Assembly (NCBI GenBank): GCA_963833965.1
Contig: CAWHZZ010000001.1
Span: forward strand, 124,001-188,000
Reading direction: 5' to 3'
Length of the DNA stretch: 64,000 nucleotides
Source: CAJCIW01 sp963833965
GTDB taxonomy: Bacteria > Chlamydiota > Chlamydiia > Chlamydiales > Rhabdochlamydiaceae
The translations under genes and the position numbers were made by a program. Positions 34,624-43,992 of this stretch are shown here, one piece after another (position 1 is the stretch's first letter; each line of letters begins with the position of its first letter). The notes below the pieces were generated by a model. The model had not been told where the DNA came from. It ran no database searches and saw only the letters and a program-made list of their open reading frames with translations.

Positions 34624-35541
34624 ATGAAACACGTTCACTCAAAATGTGGCCACAGCTATCCCGCCGCCCATAAAAAGGCTCTCAATACTGCTTTGATCAT
34701 CGCTTTGTTTTTCATGATCGTGGAAGTGATCGGAGGGATTGCCGCCAACAGCTTGGCGCTGATCAGCGATGCCCTACATCTATTCACCGATGTGGGCGCA
34801 CTAGGGCTTGGACTCATCGTTCTCAAGATTTCTCATCTGCCCAGCACTCTCAAAATGAGCTACGGCTATCACCGTGCGGAGAGTTTGGGCGCGCTCGCGA
34901 GCGCTCTTTCCTTGTGGGTGCTGTGTGGGGTTTTGATCTACGAAGCAGTACTGCGCCTGATTTCTCCGCCGGAGGTCAAAGGACCGATTGTCTTTATCAT
35001 CGCCGCCTTTGGAATCATCGCCAATGTCTTGATGATGCGCACCCTGCACGCTTCCCAAGGACATAGCCACAATATCCGCGCTGCTTATCTTCATGTGATC
35101 GGCGATCTGCTCGGCAGCATTGGGGTTATTTTAGGAGGCGCCATTCTTTGGCTCACCGGCTGGAATCCGATTGACCCCATCATCACGATCCTTTTCTCGC
35201 TCGGCATCGTTTATGGATCGGGAAAAATTATTCGCCAAACTGTTTCCATTTTAATGGAGTCGACCCCGGCTCATATCGATCCGGGCGCGATTTTAAAAGA
35301 TTTAAACTCAATTCCCACCGTCAAAGAGGTCCACGACCTGCACATTTGGGCGGTCTCTGCCAATAAAATCGCCCTAAGCGCCCACCTCGTTGCCACAAAG
35401 ACGCAGCCCGCGCTGAAAGAAGCCCATCGCCTGATCGAAAAAAAGTATGGAATCTCCCATATGACGATCCAAGTCGAAGACCCAGAGCATTTTGAGCCGA
35501 AATACTGTTACGACTGCGAAAAATCGCGTTTAAAACATTAA
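34624..35541 (+). CDS. Cation diffusion facilitator (zinc/cadmium efflux)
   Basis: A 305-aa CDF transporter with six hydrophobic helices. Metal-site motifs: DALHLFTDVGAL (HxxxD type) in helix 2 and HVIGDLLGSIGV in helix 5; His-rich loops (MKHVHSKCGHSY, HASQGHSHN) and a C-terminal metallochaperone-like domain ending in CYDCEKS. Probably exports zinc or related metals from the cytosol. Confidence 0.9.
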   Translation: MKHVHSKCGHSYPAAHKKALNTALIIALFFMIVEVIGGIAANSLALISDALHLFTDVGALGLGLIVLKISHLPSTLKMSYGYHRAESLGALASALSLWVLCGVLIYEAVLRLISPPEVKGPIVFIIAAFGIIANVLMMRTLHASQGHSHNIRAAYLHVIGDLLGSIGVILGGAILWLTGWNPIDPIITILFSLGIVYGSGKIIRQTVSILMESTPAHIDPGAILKDLNSIPTVKEVHDLHIWAVSANKIALSAHLVATKTQPALKEAHRLIEKKYGISHMTIQVEDPEHFEPKYCYDCEKSRLKH

Positions 35542-35566
35542 GAATTAGAGTATAATTTCTATCTCA

Positions 35567-36592
35567 ATGCTCAAAAAATTAATACTAATTACTTTAGCCT
35601 CTTTTGCGCCATGGTTTCTACCAGCAGAAACCCTTCAACAGAGATTTGCTCAAGCAAAAGCCGGCGATTTTATAGTCACTGCGCAGGAGAGTAATTATTC
35701 GCTGCTGTTTATCCGCTCGATCACCGCGGAGATCCTTTTGTTAGAAGAAATTTCGATCCCCGACCATCAGATCGATCTCAAAAAAATAGATTGGCAGGAG
35801 TGGCTCGCAAAAAAAGCGCCCGGGCACACCTCGTGGACTCTTTATGAGATCGAGCGCAGAGACGGAACACTGATCGAGTGTTTTTCTTACAGTAAAAATG
35901 GTTGGCTTTACTTGGATGAATCGGAACAGTTTTTAACGCGCTTACTGGCACTTGACCTCCACATGCTCCCTGAAAATGAGCGTAAACGGATCGGTCCTCC
36001 ACCCTCCTCTGGCGAAGAAGATCGTCGCGGGCTGTGGAATCCGGCGCTTGTCAAAGAAGGCAAAAAAACTGCAAAGCCAAGTTTCGATGTTTTCAAAGCC
36101 AGATGGCCTGAAGACAATACACGGCTCAGCCTGTGTTTCATCGAACTCTATTTTAGAAAAGATGACCCCTCATTCCCCTTTCCCTACTGGATTGAAGTGC
36201 AAAGTCCCCACTATTCTTACAAGATGCGCACGGTCGACTCTGGGCACGATCTCCATTCATCGATGCCAGGCTCCATGCCCCACCGCTGCCCGAAAATCCT
36301 CGGTCCTGCACAAAAGGGCTCCGATCAGTGGGCGCTTCCCATCCAAACCCCTTCTTACTTTCAAAAGCTGCATCTGTTCGTCATCGACCTGACAGGCGAA
36401 ACAAAATCGACAATCCCGCTCCCCTTTCAACTAGATCAAGGCGCAAGAGTGGACGAGAAGCGGCTTCTCGTCCACTCTGCGGATATGATCAAGCTTTTAA
36501 AGCCTGATCACCGCTATCGATGGGCGATCATTCCCGAAGGCAGCTCCGACATCTACGTCGAATCGGAAGAAGTCTTCACCTTTCAGAAGTAA
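35567..36592 (+). CDS. Exported hypothetical protein
   Basis: A 341-aa protein with a signal peptide (MLKKLILITLASFAPWFLPAE). No recognised domain; many Trp/Pro/His residues and beta-rich patches (IPLPFQLDQGARVDEKRLLVHS, YRWAIIPEGSSDIYVESEEVFTF). It follows the CDF gene by 25 bp in the same direction and may be co-transcribed. Confidence 0.6.
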   Translation: MLKKLILITLASFAPWFLPAETLQQRFAQAKAGDFIVTAQESNYSLLFIRSITAEILLLEEISIPDHQIDLKKIDWQEWLAKKAPGHTSWTLYEIERRDGTLIECFSYSKNGWLYLDESEQFLTRLLALDLHMLPENERKRIGPPPSSGEEDRRGLWNPALVKEGKKTAKPSFDVFKARWPEDNTRLSLCFIELYFRKDDPSFPFPYWIEVQSPHYSYKMRTVDSGHDLHSSMPGSMPHRCPKILGPAQKGSDQWALPIQTPSYFQKLHLFVIDLTGETKSTIPLPFQLDQGARVDEKRLLVHSADMIKLLKPDHRYRWAIIPEGSSDIYVESEEVFTFQK

Positions 36593-36612
36593 AGCGTCCT
36601 TCTTTGTTTTCA

Positions 36613-37833
36613 TTAGGTGCTTTTGTCGTTCTTCTTTACATCATGCACTTGAGGCTTCGGGGTTCCAGCTGCAGCGCTAGTAGCTTCAGACTTTGGGGCC
36701 TCCGGTTGGATCCGTGGAGTTGCTGCACTTAAACTCTGCACTTCAGACTTTACTGGTTGAGGCTGCGGAGTTTGTGCATTCGAGTTGGAAGGTTCAGACT
36801 TTAGGGTCTCCGGTTTGGCCTGTGGAGTTGCTGCACTTAAACTCTGCACTTCAGAATTTGGGGTCTCGGTTTGAGGCTGGGGAGTTGCTGCACTTAAACT
36901 CTGCACTTCAGACTTTACGGGTTCCGGTTGAGACTGCGGAGTTTGTGCGTTCGAGTTAGAAGTTTCAGACTTTACGGGTTCCGGTTGGGTCAGTGGGGTG
37001 GTTGGGTTTGAGTTTACAATCTGCACTTGCGACTGCAGAGGTGTTGTCGCGCTTGAGCTTTCAGACTTTACAGGCTGCGTCAAAGGCTGGGCAGTTGTCG
37101 TGCTTGAGCTGGAACCTACCGGCGATGGAGCACTTGCGCTTTCCATGCGTTTCTCCACTGCGGAGGAAGAACGGGATAGTACCGACATTGTTCCTTTAGG
37201 TCTAGGGATGACTGGGGTCGTGATATTGTCAAGGCCGCGGGTCAAAAGAGAAAGAGGTTTTCCTTCCTGGTCGACGATTTGGCAAAACCGTTGTAAGGAC
37301 CAGTTCAATTCAGAGGTGATGTAATTAACGTATTTGAATTGCAAGGCGCTTATTTTTTTAGAAAATTCATCCAGTTTAACGATATGTGCTTTGCAAATTT
37401 CTTCGTGTTTTTTTATTTGATCGAGAAGTTCGGGTTGTTCCGATTTTAGTCGCGCCTCTTCGTAATAATTCCGAGGTTGAGGAGTAAAAAAGGTAATCGT
37501 TTTAAAAAGTTCGTACCCATAAAGTCCAATTTTTTCGCAGGTGCCTTTAAATGCCCAATATTTTATCAAATAACTTTCGCGTTCAACCTCTAGAGCTTCC
37601 TTTCCAGGGTTTGTTGCTTTGAGGTGCTGTAAATCGCTTCCTCGGTTACGGACATCGACCTGGACTTGCTCTAGGTCTCCAAATTCCTTTTCCCATGCCG
37701 TGTGCATCATTTGGCAATTTTTCTCAGTTTGCTCAAAAAGATCGGCTTTCTGTTGCTGGAAAAAAAGGATTGTAGGATCGAGTATTGCATTCGTTGAAGA
37801 ACCTGTCAGTGGTGCGGGTGTTAATGTCGCCAT
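36613..37833 (-). CDS. Helical protein with a Pro/Ser/Thr-rich repeat tail, effector candidate
   Basis: Start ATG 37833 (MATLTPAPLTGS) is preceded by GGAGG; the frame extends four codons upstream to another ATG. The N-terminal ~210 residues are helical/coiled coil; from about 240 on the protein is degenerate tandem repeats of the type PVKSEVQSLSAATPQPQ, with SNSNAQTPQ variants. No signal peptide or membrane helix. Composition and repeats suggest a secreted host-interacting protein, but there is no functional motif. A 169-bp palindrome begins 24 bp upstream of the start codon. Confidence 0.55.
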   Translation of the reverse strand: MATLTPAPLTGSSTNAILDPTILFFQQQKADLFEQTEKNCQMMHTAWEKEFGDLEQVQVDVRNRGSDLQHLKATNPGKEALEVERESYLIKYWAFKGTCEKIGLYGYELFKTITFFTPQPRNYYEEARLKSEQPELLDQIKKHEEICKAHIVKLDEFSKKISALQFKYVNYITSELNWSLQRFCQIVDQEGKPLSLLTRGLDNITTPVIPRPKGTMSVLSRSSSAVEKRMESASAPSPVGSSSSTTTAQPLTQPVKSESSSATTPLQSQVQIVNSNPTTPLTQPEPVKSETSNSNAQTPQSQPEPVKSEVQSLSAATPQPQTETPNSEVQSLSAATPQAKPETLKSEPSNSNAQTPQPQPVKSEVQSLSAATPRIQPEAPKSEATSAAAGTPKPQVHDVKKNDKST

Positions 37834-37856
37834 AAATACCTCCATATTTTGGCTAT

Positions 37857-38025
37857 GAACCTATCCCAGTAAAATTTTTCGTCGATTTTCGGGATTATTT
37901 TGGCCGCTTTCGATCCAAATTCGGGGGGTTATATCAACATTCGTATATTACCCCCCCGAATTTGGATCGAAAATCGGCTCAAAAGAACCCGAAAATCGAC
38001 TGAAACTTTTTACTGGGATAGGTTC
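37857..38025. repeat. 169-bp long inverted repeat (MITE-like)
   Basis: Terminal arms GAACCTATCCCAGTAAAA and TTTTACTGGGATAGGTTC match perfectly; inside them GTCGATTTTCGGG pairs with CCCGAAAATCGAC and TTTCGATCCAAATTCGGGGG with its complement near 37950-37970. In total, arms of about 75-80 bp around a short AT centre. It lies between two divergent genes and carries no frame. Confidence 0.85.
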
Positions 38026-38119
38026 TTTGGAATCTGTCAAATTCCTTTTTTTTGCGACCCACTTTAGTCAAACGAAAAATTAAATTCACTAACTGATTAG
38101 TTTTTGCTATGATTTAGCT

Positions 38120-38743
38120 ATGAAAAACAAAGAAATTCTCGAAATTCCTTCGCTTGACCCTTACGGCAAAGGCTACCGTATCGTTTTCGAAAAGCAGACC
38201 GCCGATTGTCCTTTGCAATTTGAAGAGCTTTACGAAAAAATCCAGGAGAGCCCTGAAAAACATCTCGAAAAGCTGGAGAGTTTTTACCAAGGACGCCCCT
38301 TGCCAGAGGTTGCCAATCTTTTGGCCTATGCTTATCTCCGGCTTAAGAAAAAGGCGAAGGCGGAGGCCCTCATCGAGAAGACGTACTGCGACCATCCCGA
38401 TTACTTGATCGCGCGGATTAACTACGCCGACCAAATGCTGCGATTGGGAAAGAGGGATCTCGTTTCTCAAATTTTTAACGGTTGCTTCGACCTAAATTTT
38501 TTGTATCCCAATCGGGAACACTTTCATTTTGCCGAATTTCGCGGATTCATGACGCTGATGGGTTTTTACCACTTGGAAATCGGAGCAAGGGAAAAAGCGG
38601 AGGAATATTATCAATTCGCCTTTCAGGTCGATCCGCTGCATCCTTCTGTCGCCGCATTGGAAAGAAAGCTGATAAAAATTTCTTTAATTAAAAAAATCAT
38701 AAAGACTCTGCAAAAGCTTGCCGGCATTTCTAAAAAACCGTAG
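38120..38743 (+). CDS. TPR-like helical protein upstream of lepB
   Basis: A 207-aa protein. The segments LPEVANLLAYAYLRLKKKAK, DYLIARINYADQMLRLGKRD and RGFMTLMGFYHLEIGAREKA, with FAFQVDPLHPSVA, follow the TPR helix-turn-helix pattern (A...Y...G...A / P). No signal peptide. It lies 28 bp before lepB and may belong to the same transcript. Likely a protein-interaction scaffold. Confidence 0.6.
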   Translation: MKNKEILEIPSLDPYGKGYRIVFEKQTADCPLQFEELYEKIQESPEKHLEKLESFYQGRPLPEVANLLAYAYLRLKKKAKAEALIEKTYCDHPDYLIARINYADQMLRLGKRDLVSQIFNGCFDLNFLYPNREHFHFAEFRGFMTLMGFYHLEIGAREKAEEYYQFAFQVDPLHPSVAALERKLIKISLIKKIIKTLQKLAGISKKP

Positions 38744-38771
38744 AGTAATCTCCTATTCAACATGAGCTTTT

Positions 38772-40652
38772 ATGAAAGTTTATTCTCTAAGAAAGTGCAG
38801 GCACATTCTCCGTCAGTGTTTTCATCGTTTCAAAAAAAAAGAAAAAAAACTTTCCGAGGAGAGCCGAACCTTACTTGCCGAAGCGTTGACCGCCCTCCAA
38901 GAAGAAATCATGTTCGAAAGAAGGGAAAAGGCCGATGAGCTAGCCAATCAAGTCGTGAACTTGAGCGCTGTCCATTTGAAAAAGACGGGGTGGGACCATT
39001 TTAGGGAGCTCGTTTTCGCTTTGGGGTTCGCCCTTATCGTCGCCATTGTCGTTAGGCAAATGTGGTTTGAATTCTACGAGATTCCCTCGGGATCGATGCG
39101 TCCGACGTTAAAAGAACAGGACCGCCTGGTCGTTTCCAAAACAGATTTCGGCATCAACATTCCTTTGCGACCCGCTGAATTTTATTTTGATCCTGAACTT
39201 GTGCAGAGAAACAGCATTGTGATCTTCACGGGCGAAAATATGGACATCCGTGACGTCGATACCATGTATTTTTATCTTTTCCCAGGCAAAAAACAATATG
39301 TCAAACGGCTGATCGGCAAGCCCGGAGATGTTCTTTATTTTTATGGAGGGGAAATTTACGGCATTGATATCGACGAGCGCGATATTTCAGGGGAATTGCA
39401 GATGGAGCAGTTCAAAAAGATCGACCACATTCCCTTTATCGATTTTGACCGGAAACTTTCCACTCCGGCAACTCCCGTCGGAGGAATCTATTCACCCGTA
39501 GTGATTTATCAAATGAACGAACCCGTGGTCAAACTCCAGATGACTCCCAAAGGACTCGTCCACGGCGACATGGTCGTTCCCCCTCCAATCCATGTGCCCG
39601 GGGCTCCGCCGGTCGCCGATTACGGCGATCTCTGGGGCTTCAAGAATTTTGGCATGGTCCGTCTTTTGACCCGCGATCAAGTGAAGAACCTCACCGATCA
39701 AAATCCTGCGGCCATGGAAAACGGTCTCCTCTACCTAGAAATCCGCCACCACCCTTCGCTTGTTAACGCAAAGCTAATCCGAGACGAAATGGGAAGGCTG
39801 CGCCCTTCGATCGGGCTAAGCACATCGGTCATCCCTCTCCAAGAATCCCACTTGCACGCCATCTTCGATAATATGTACACAGCGCGCTTCGTCGTCAAAA
39901 ACGGGGTTGCCTATCGTTATGGAATGGACAGCTCGTCGGCGGGAACCGTTTTTCTTCCACGCCTCGAGAATGTACCTGATGGTTGCTATGAATTTTATGA
40001 AGGAAAGGCCTACCGCGTTCTCTGGCAAGGCATTACAAAGGAGCTTCCGCCTTCCCATCCTCTCTACCGATTCGATCCTGCTCGAGTTCAGCTTTTCTTT
40101 AACCTAGGGATCGAATGGGACACTCGTTTTTCACCGCAAGCAAAACAACAGCGTTTGCTCCCCGCTCGCTACACCTATTTCCGCCGCGGCGATTTATTTC
40201 TTCTCGGAGCCCCCATTCTTTGTGGGACCGATCAGACATTGATGAATTTTCTCCAAAGGGAGACGCAAAGGAAAGACGCCTCGAATCCTCAGGCGCCTTA
40301 CCTGCCTTTTGAAGACTCCGGGCCTCCTCTCAATGACCAAGGGCAGGTCAACATCGATCTCATTCGCCAAAATGGGATCCTCATCCCCCCAGCGATGTAC
40401 CTTGTTTTGGGCGACAATCACGCGATGAGCGCCGATAGTCGCGATTTCGGATTTGTCCCCGAAGCTAACTTACGCGGCGGCCCCGATTTCATTTTTTGGC
40501 CGCCCGGCCCTCGCTGGGGCGCACCCAATCAGGTCCCCTATCCCTTCGTAAATCTTCCGCGTGTCATCGTTTGGCTGCTCGCAGCCATCTGCATCGGCGC
40601 CGGGACTTACTACTGGCGCAAACGCAACAAATTGCCTTTAAAAATAAAGTAA
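38772..40652 (+). CDS. lepB: Signal peptidase I, enlarged chlamydial type
   Basis: A 626-aa protein, about twice the usual LepB length, as in other chlamydiae. N-terminal membrane helix LVFALGFALIVAIVVRQMW, catalytic Ser in YEIPSGSMRPTLKEQDRLVV, Lys in KKQYVKRLIGKPGD, and the terminal box LVLGDNHAMSADSRDFG. Between these lies a ~300-aa insertion with no known motif. A C-terminal hydrophobic helix (VIVWLLAAICIGAGTYYW) is also present. It faces ileS tail to tail, the same neighbour as in Chlamydiaceae. Confidence 0.93.
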   Translation: MKVYSLRKCRHILRQCFHRFKKKEKKLSEESRTLLAEALTALQEEIMFERREKADELANQVVNLSAVHLKKTGWDHFRELVFALGFALIVAIVVRQMWFEFYEIPSGSMRPTLKEQDRLVVSKTDFGINIPLRPAEFYFDPELVQRNSIVIFTGENMDIRDVDTMYFYLFPGKKQYVKRLIGKPGDVLYFYGGEIYGIDIDERDISGELQMEQFKKIDHIPFIDFDRKLSTPATPVGGIYSPVVIYQMNEPVVKLQMTPKGLVHGDMVVPPPIHVPGAPPVADYGDLWGFKNFGMVRLLTRDQVKNLTDQNPAAMENGLLYLEIRHHPSLVNAKLIRDEMGRLRPSIGLSTSVIPLQESHLHAIFDNMYTARFVVKNGVAYRYGMDSSSAGTVFLPRLENVPDGCYEFYEGKAYRVLWQGITKELPPSHPLYRFDPARVQLFFNLGIEWDTRFSPQAKQQRLLPARYTYFRRGDLFLLGAPILCGTDQTLMNFLQRETQRKDASNPQAPYLPFEDSGPPLNDQGQVNIDLIRQNGILIPPAMYLVLGDNHAMSADSRDFGFVPEANLRGGPDFIFWPPGPRWGAPNQVPYPFVNLPRVIVWLLAAICIGAGTYYWRKRNKLPLKIK

Positions 40653-40657
40653 CGTTA

Positions 40658-40800
40658 AAAATTTACCACAGAGATGGGAAAACACAGAGGGCAGATTTAT
40701 TTTTTTCGCTCGCGCGAAAAAAATAGAATGATCCATTTTTGCTTCTCGCAAAAATGGATTTTTATAGTCCTCTGTGGTTTCCCCTCTCTGTGGTAAAATT
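40658..40800. repeat. Palindromic element with two inner hairpins between lepB and ileS
   Basis: Outer arms TTTACCACAGAGA...AACACAGAGG and CCTCTGTGGTTTCCCCTCTC plus TGTGGTAAA are inverted copies. Inside are two perfect hairpins: TTTTTTTCGC/GCGAAAAAAA and ATCCATTTTTGC/GCAAAAATGGAT. The ACCACAGAG outer unit is a type of dispersed repeat found in many bacterial genomes. It sits between convergent genes and may also end transcription. Confidence 0.8.
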
Positions 40801-40810
40801 CGAATCTACT

Positions 40811-43800
40811 TTATGTCACACTTAACGAAAGGGCAATTAGAGTAGATTCACCGTTGAGGTCCCATTCGGTTCCCTCATTGCAGTCGAAGAGGACTGCAGT
40901 GGCGAGCACTTCGTGGACGATGTATTCGCGATGGATTTCGAAGGCATTTTTCACGCGCTCTGATGTTTTCAGCTGAATCGCAATGCGGTCGGTCACGGCG
41001 TATCCGAGATCGCGGCGCATTGTATTGACCTTGTTGACAATCTCTCGGGCAAGACCTTCTAAAAGAAGATCTTCATTCAGGGCTGTGTCGAGCGCGATCG
41101 TCATTTCCTGTGAAGTCGCAGCGACAAGGCCCTCTTTGACTTTGCGTTCGATGGCGACATCATCGGAGGTGAGCGGGACCATTTGACCGTCGACATCAAT
41201 TTCGAGAATGTCGCCCTTGAGCAGCATAGCAAGCTGAGATTTAGAAAGAGCCTGGATAGCCGCTTGAGCGGCATTCATCCCTTTGCCGACTTTTTTGCCG
41301 AGGACGCGGAAATTGGGCTTGATGAGGATCGTCACAAAAGCATCTTCATTGCTCTCGAACTGGACTTCTTTGACATTGAGCTCATCGGCGATCAGGTGCC
41401 GTTTCGCTTGAAGAGCGGAAATCACATCGGCATTTGTCGAAATGAGATAAGCTTTCGCAAGGGGCTGTCTCACTTTTAATTTGTGCTCTTTGCGGAGCGC
41501 ATGGCCAAGGCTGACGACTTCTTGCGCGTATCCCATCTCTTTTTCCAGCTTTTCATCTCTTAAATGTTCTTTGTATTCAGGAAAGTCGCAAAGATGCACC
41601 GAGGCAAGGCCGCCTTTTGCTTTCAACTGGAGATAGATGGCATCGCTGATGAATGGCACAAAAGGGGCGGCGATTTTCGCCAATGTGGTAAGCGCCGTGT
41701 ACAGCGTTTCAAACGCTTCTTCGCGGTCTGGCGTGGCCTCTTCTGACCAAAATCGTGTGCGGCTGCGGCGGATGTACCAATTGGTCAGCTGATCGATAAA
41801 TCCGACAAGCGGCTCAACAGCGAGATGCAAATGGTATCTGTCCATTCCCTCTGTCACATCGTTGGCCAACTTTTGCAACCTAGAGAGGATCCAGCGATCG
41901 ATTTCCGCTTTGGGCTCTGGAAAATTTTCCGACGCGGGCTGCCAATGGTAGATTTTTGCATAGGTGGACAAAAACACAAATGCATTCCAAAAGGGGATCA
42001 ACACTTGGCGTAAGACCAGCTCGACGCCTCTTTCCGCAAAACGGAGGTCTTCCGCATAAACGGCAGGGCTGCTGAGCAAATAGAGCCTCACTGCATCGGC
42101 TCCATAGCGGTCGATGACGACTTTGGGCTCGGGATAATTCTTTAGACGCTTGGACATTTTCTGGCCGTCTTCGGCTAAAATGATCCCGTTGACGATGACA
42201 TTTTTGAATGCGGGTTGATCGAACAGTGCAGCCGCAAGCACGGTGAGCGTGTAAAACCAGCCGCGCGTCTGGTCCAACCCTTCAGCGATAAAATCCGCGG
42301 GGAAACGTTTGGGCATTTCTTCTTTATTTTCGAAGGGGTAGTGGTCCTGGGCATAAGGCATCGAGCCAGACTCAAACCAGCAGTCGAAAACTTCGGAGAT
42401 GCGTCGAAATTCTTTGCCTTTGTGAAACACAACAAGGTCATCGATGAAATGGCGATGGAGATCTGTGATCTTTTGCCCTGTTTTTTCTTCGAGCTCTTTG
42501 ATGTTCGAGATGATGAGAAGCTCGCCGTCTTCGCTGCGCCAAATCGGGATAGGCGTTCCCCAATAGCGATTGCGGGAAACGGCCCAATCGCGGGCGTTTT
42601 CCAGCCATTTGCCGAATCGGCCGTCTTTGATATGCTCGGGCACCCAATGGATCGTGCCATTGGCCGCAAGCAGTTTCTCTTTGATTTTTTCCACGGCGAC
42701 AAACCAGGTGCTCACCGCTTTGTAGATCAGCGGAGTGTCCGACCTCCAGCAAAAGGGATAACGGTGCCGCACTTGTCCGTGATGGAATATTTTTTTCTCA
42801 TTTTTTAATCGGCGGATGATCTCTTTATCGGCGTCTTTGACAAAAAGCCCTGCAAAATCGGAAACCTCTTGCGTGAACTTGCCATTGCTGTCGACCGGAT
42901 TGACGAGTTCGATTCCTTCCCGCGAGCAAGCAAAAAAGTCCACCTCTCCAAATGCAGGAGCAGAATGCACAAGTCCAGTTCCCTCTTCGTCGGAAATCGA
43001 CTCTTCTAAAATCACTCGGAATGCATTTTGCTGGGCCCGTGCCGAAAAATAGGGAAGCAGAGGTTTATAGCGCCTGCCGGCGAGTGCGGCGCCGGTGAAT
43101 GTAGAGACGACGTCGTATTCTTCCCGATTTTTAAAATAAAATGGAAGGCGCGAGGCGGCCAAAATATATTGATTTCCGGATGCGCGATCCTTGACTTTGA
43201 TGTACTCCATCTCTTTTTTTGCCATGATGGCGAGATTGGAAGGAAGTGTCCAGGGAGTTGTCGTCCAAATTAAAAGAGAAGTGTTTGGTTCATCGTCGAG
43301 CGCAAATTGCACCGTCAAGGAAGGATCGTCGACCTCTTTGTAATTGAGATTAGCCTCAAAATTCGAAAGAGGTGTACCGAGCCGCGCGGAAAAAGGCATC
43401 ACTTTGAAACCTTCGTAGACGAGCCCCTTTTCATAGAGCTGGCCAAAGACCCACCACACGGATTCCATGTATTTTAGGTCCATTGTGTGATAAGTGTTTT
43501 CAAAAGAGACCCAGCGCGCCATGCGGGCGACGACCTGTTTCCACTCTTCCGTATAGCGCAAGACAATCGAGCGGCACTCTTCATTGAAGGCCGCAATGCC
43601 GAAAGCTTCGATGGAGGATGCCCCGGACAGCTCTTTTGTCTTCTCGATCTCATTTTCGACTGGGAGACCATGGCAGTCCCAGCCAAAGCGACGGATCACA
43701 TAATACCCTTTCATCGTCTTGTAGCGGAGGACAACGTCTTTGATTGTCCCCGTCAAAATATGGCCGTAGTGCGGCAGCCCGGTCGCAAAAGGAGGTCCAT

Positions 43801-43930
43801 CGTAAAAAGAAAAATTGGGCTTGCTTTTTCTTTCTTCCAGCGTTTTTTCGAAAATGCGCTCCTTCTGCCAGAAGTCGAGGATACGCTCTTCCCGTTCGGG
43901 TATCGATTCTTTTTGATTTGGCTCAAACAT
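40811..43930 (-). CDS. ileS: Isoleucyl-tRNA synthetase
   Basis: A 1039-aa class I synthetase. The HIGH motif appears as PHYGHIL, the KMSKS motif as KMSKRLKNYPEP; editing-domain block LIWTTTPWTLPSN and DEEGTGLVHSAPAFG are clear. It has the long eukaryote/chlamydia-type architecture without the C-terminal Zn finger of E. coli. Essential charging of tRNA-Ile. Confidence 0.96.
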   Translation of the reverse strand: MFEPNQKESIPEREERILDFWQKERIFEKTLEERKSKPNFSFYDGPPFATGLPHYGHILTGTIKDVVLRYKTMKGYYVIRRFGWDCHGLPVENEIEKTKELSGASSIEAFGIAAFNEECRSIVLRYTEEWKQVVARMARWVSFENTYHTMDLKYMESVWWVFGQLYEKGLVYEGFKVMPFSARLGTPLSNFEANLNYKEVDDPSLTVQFALDDEPNTSLLIWTTTPWTLPSNLAIMAKKEMEYIKVKDRASGNQYILAASRLPFYFKNREEYDVVSTFTGAALAGRRYKPLLPYFSARAQQNAFRVILEESISDEEGTGLVHSAPAFGEVDFFACSREGIELVNPVDSNGKFTQEVSDFAGLFVKDADKEIIRRLKNEKKIFHHGQVRHRYPFCWRSDTPLIYKAVSTWFVAVEKIKEKLLAANGTIHWVPEHIKDGRFGKWLENARDWAVSRNRYWGTPIPIWRSEDGELLIISNIKELEEKTGQKITDLHRHFIDDLVVFHKGKEFRRISEVFDCWFESGSMPYAQDHYPFENKEEMPKRFPADFIAEGLDQTRGWFYTLTVLAAALFDQPAFKNVIVNGIILAEDGQKMSKRLKNYPEPKVVIDRYGADAVRLYLLSSPAVYAEDLRFAERGVELVLRQVLIPFWNAFVFLSTYAKIYHWQPASENFPEPKAEIDRWILSRLQKLANDVTEGMDRYHLHLAVEPLVGFIDQLTNWYIRRSRTRFWSEEATPDREEAFETLYTALTTLAKIAAPFVPFISDAIYLQLKAKGGLASVHLCDFPEYKEHLRDEKLEKEMGYAQEVVSLGHALRKEHKLKVRQPLAKAYLISTNADVISALQAKRHLIADELNVKEVQFESNEDAFVTILIKPNFRVLGKKVGKGMNAAQAAIQALSKSQLAMLLKGDILEIDVDGQMVPLTSDDVAIERKVKEGLVAATSQEMTIALDTALNEDLLLEGLAREIVNKVNTMRRDLGYAVTDRIAIQLKTSERVKNAFEIHREYIVHEVLATAVLFDCNEGTEWDLNGESTLIALSLSVT

Positions 43931-43992
43931 AGAAAGAATTATAACGGATTAACCGCTTTACAATAAACCTTCGAAATTAAAATTTTTCTTTG

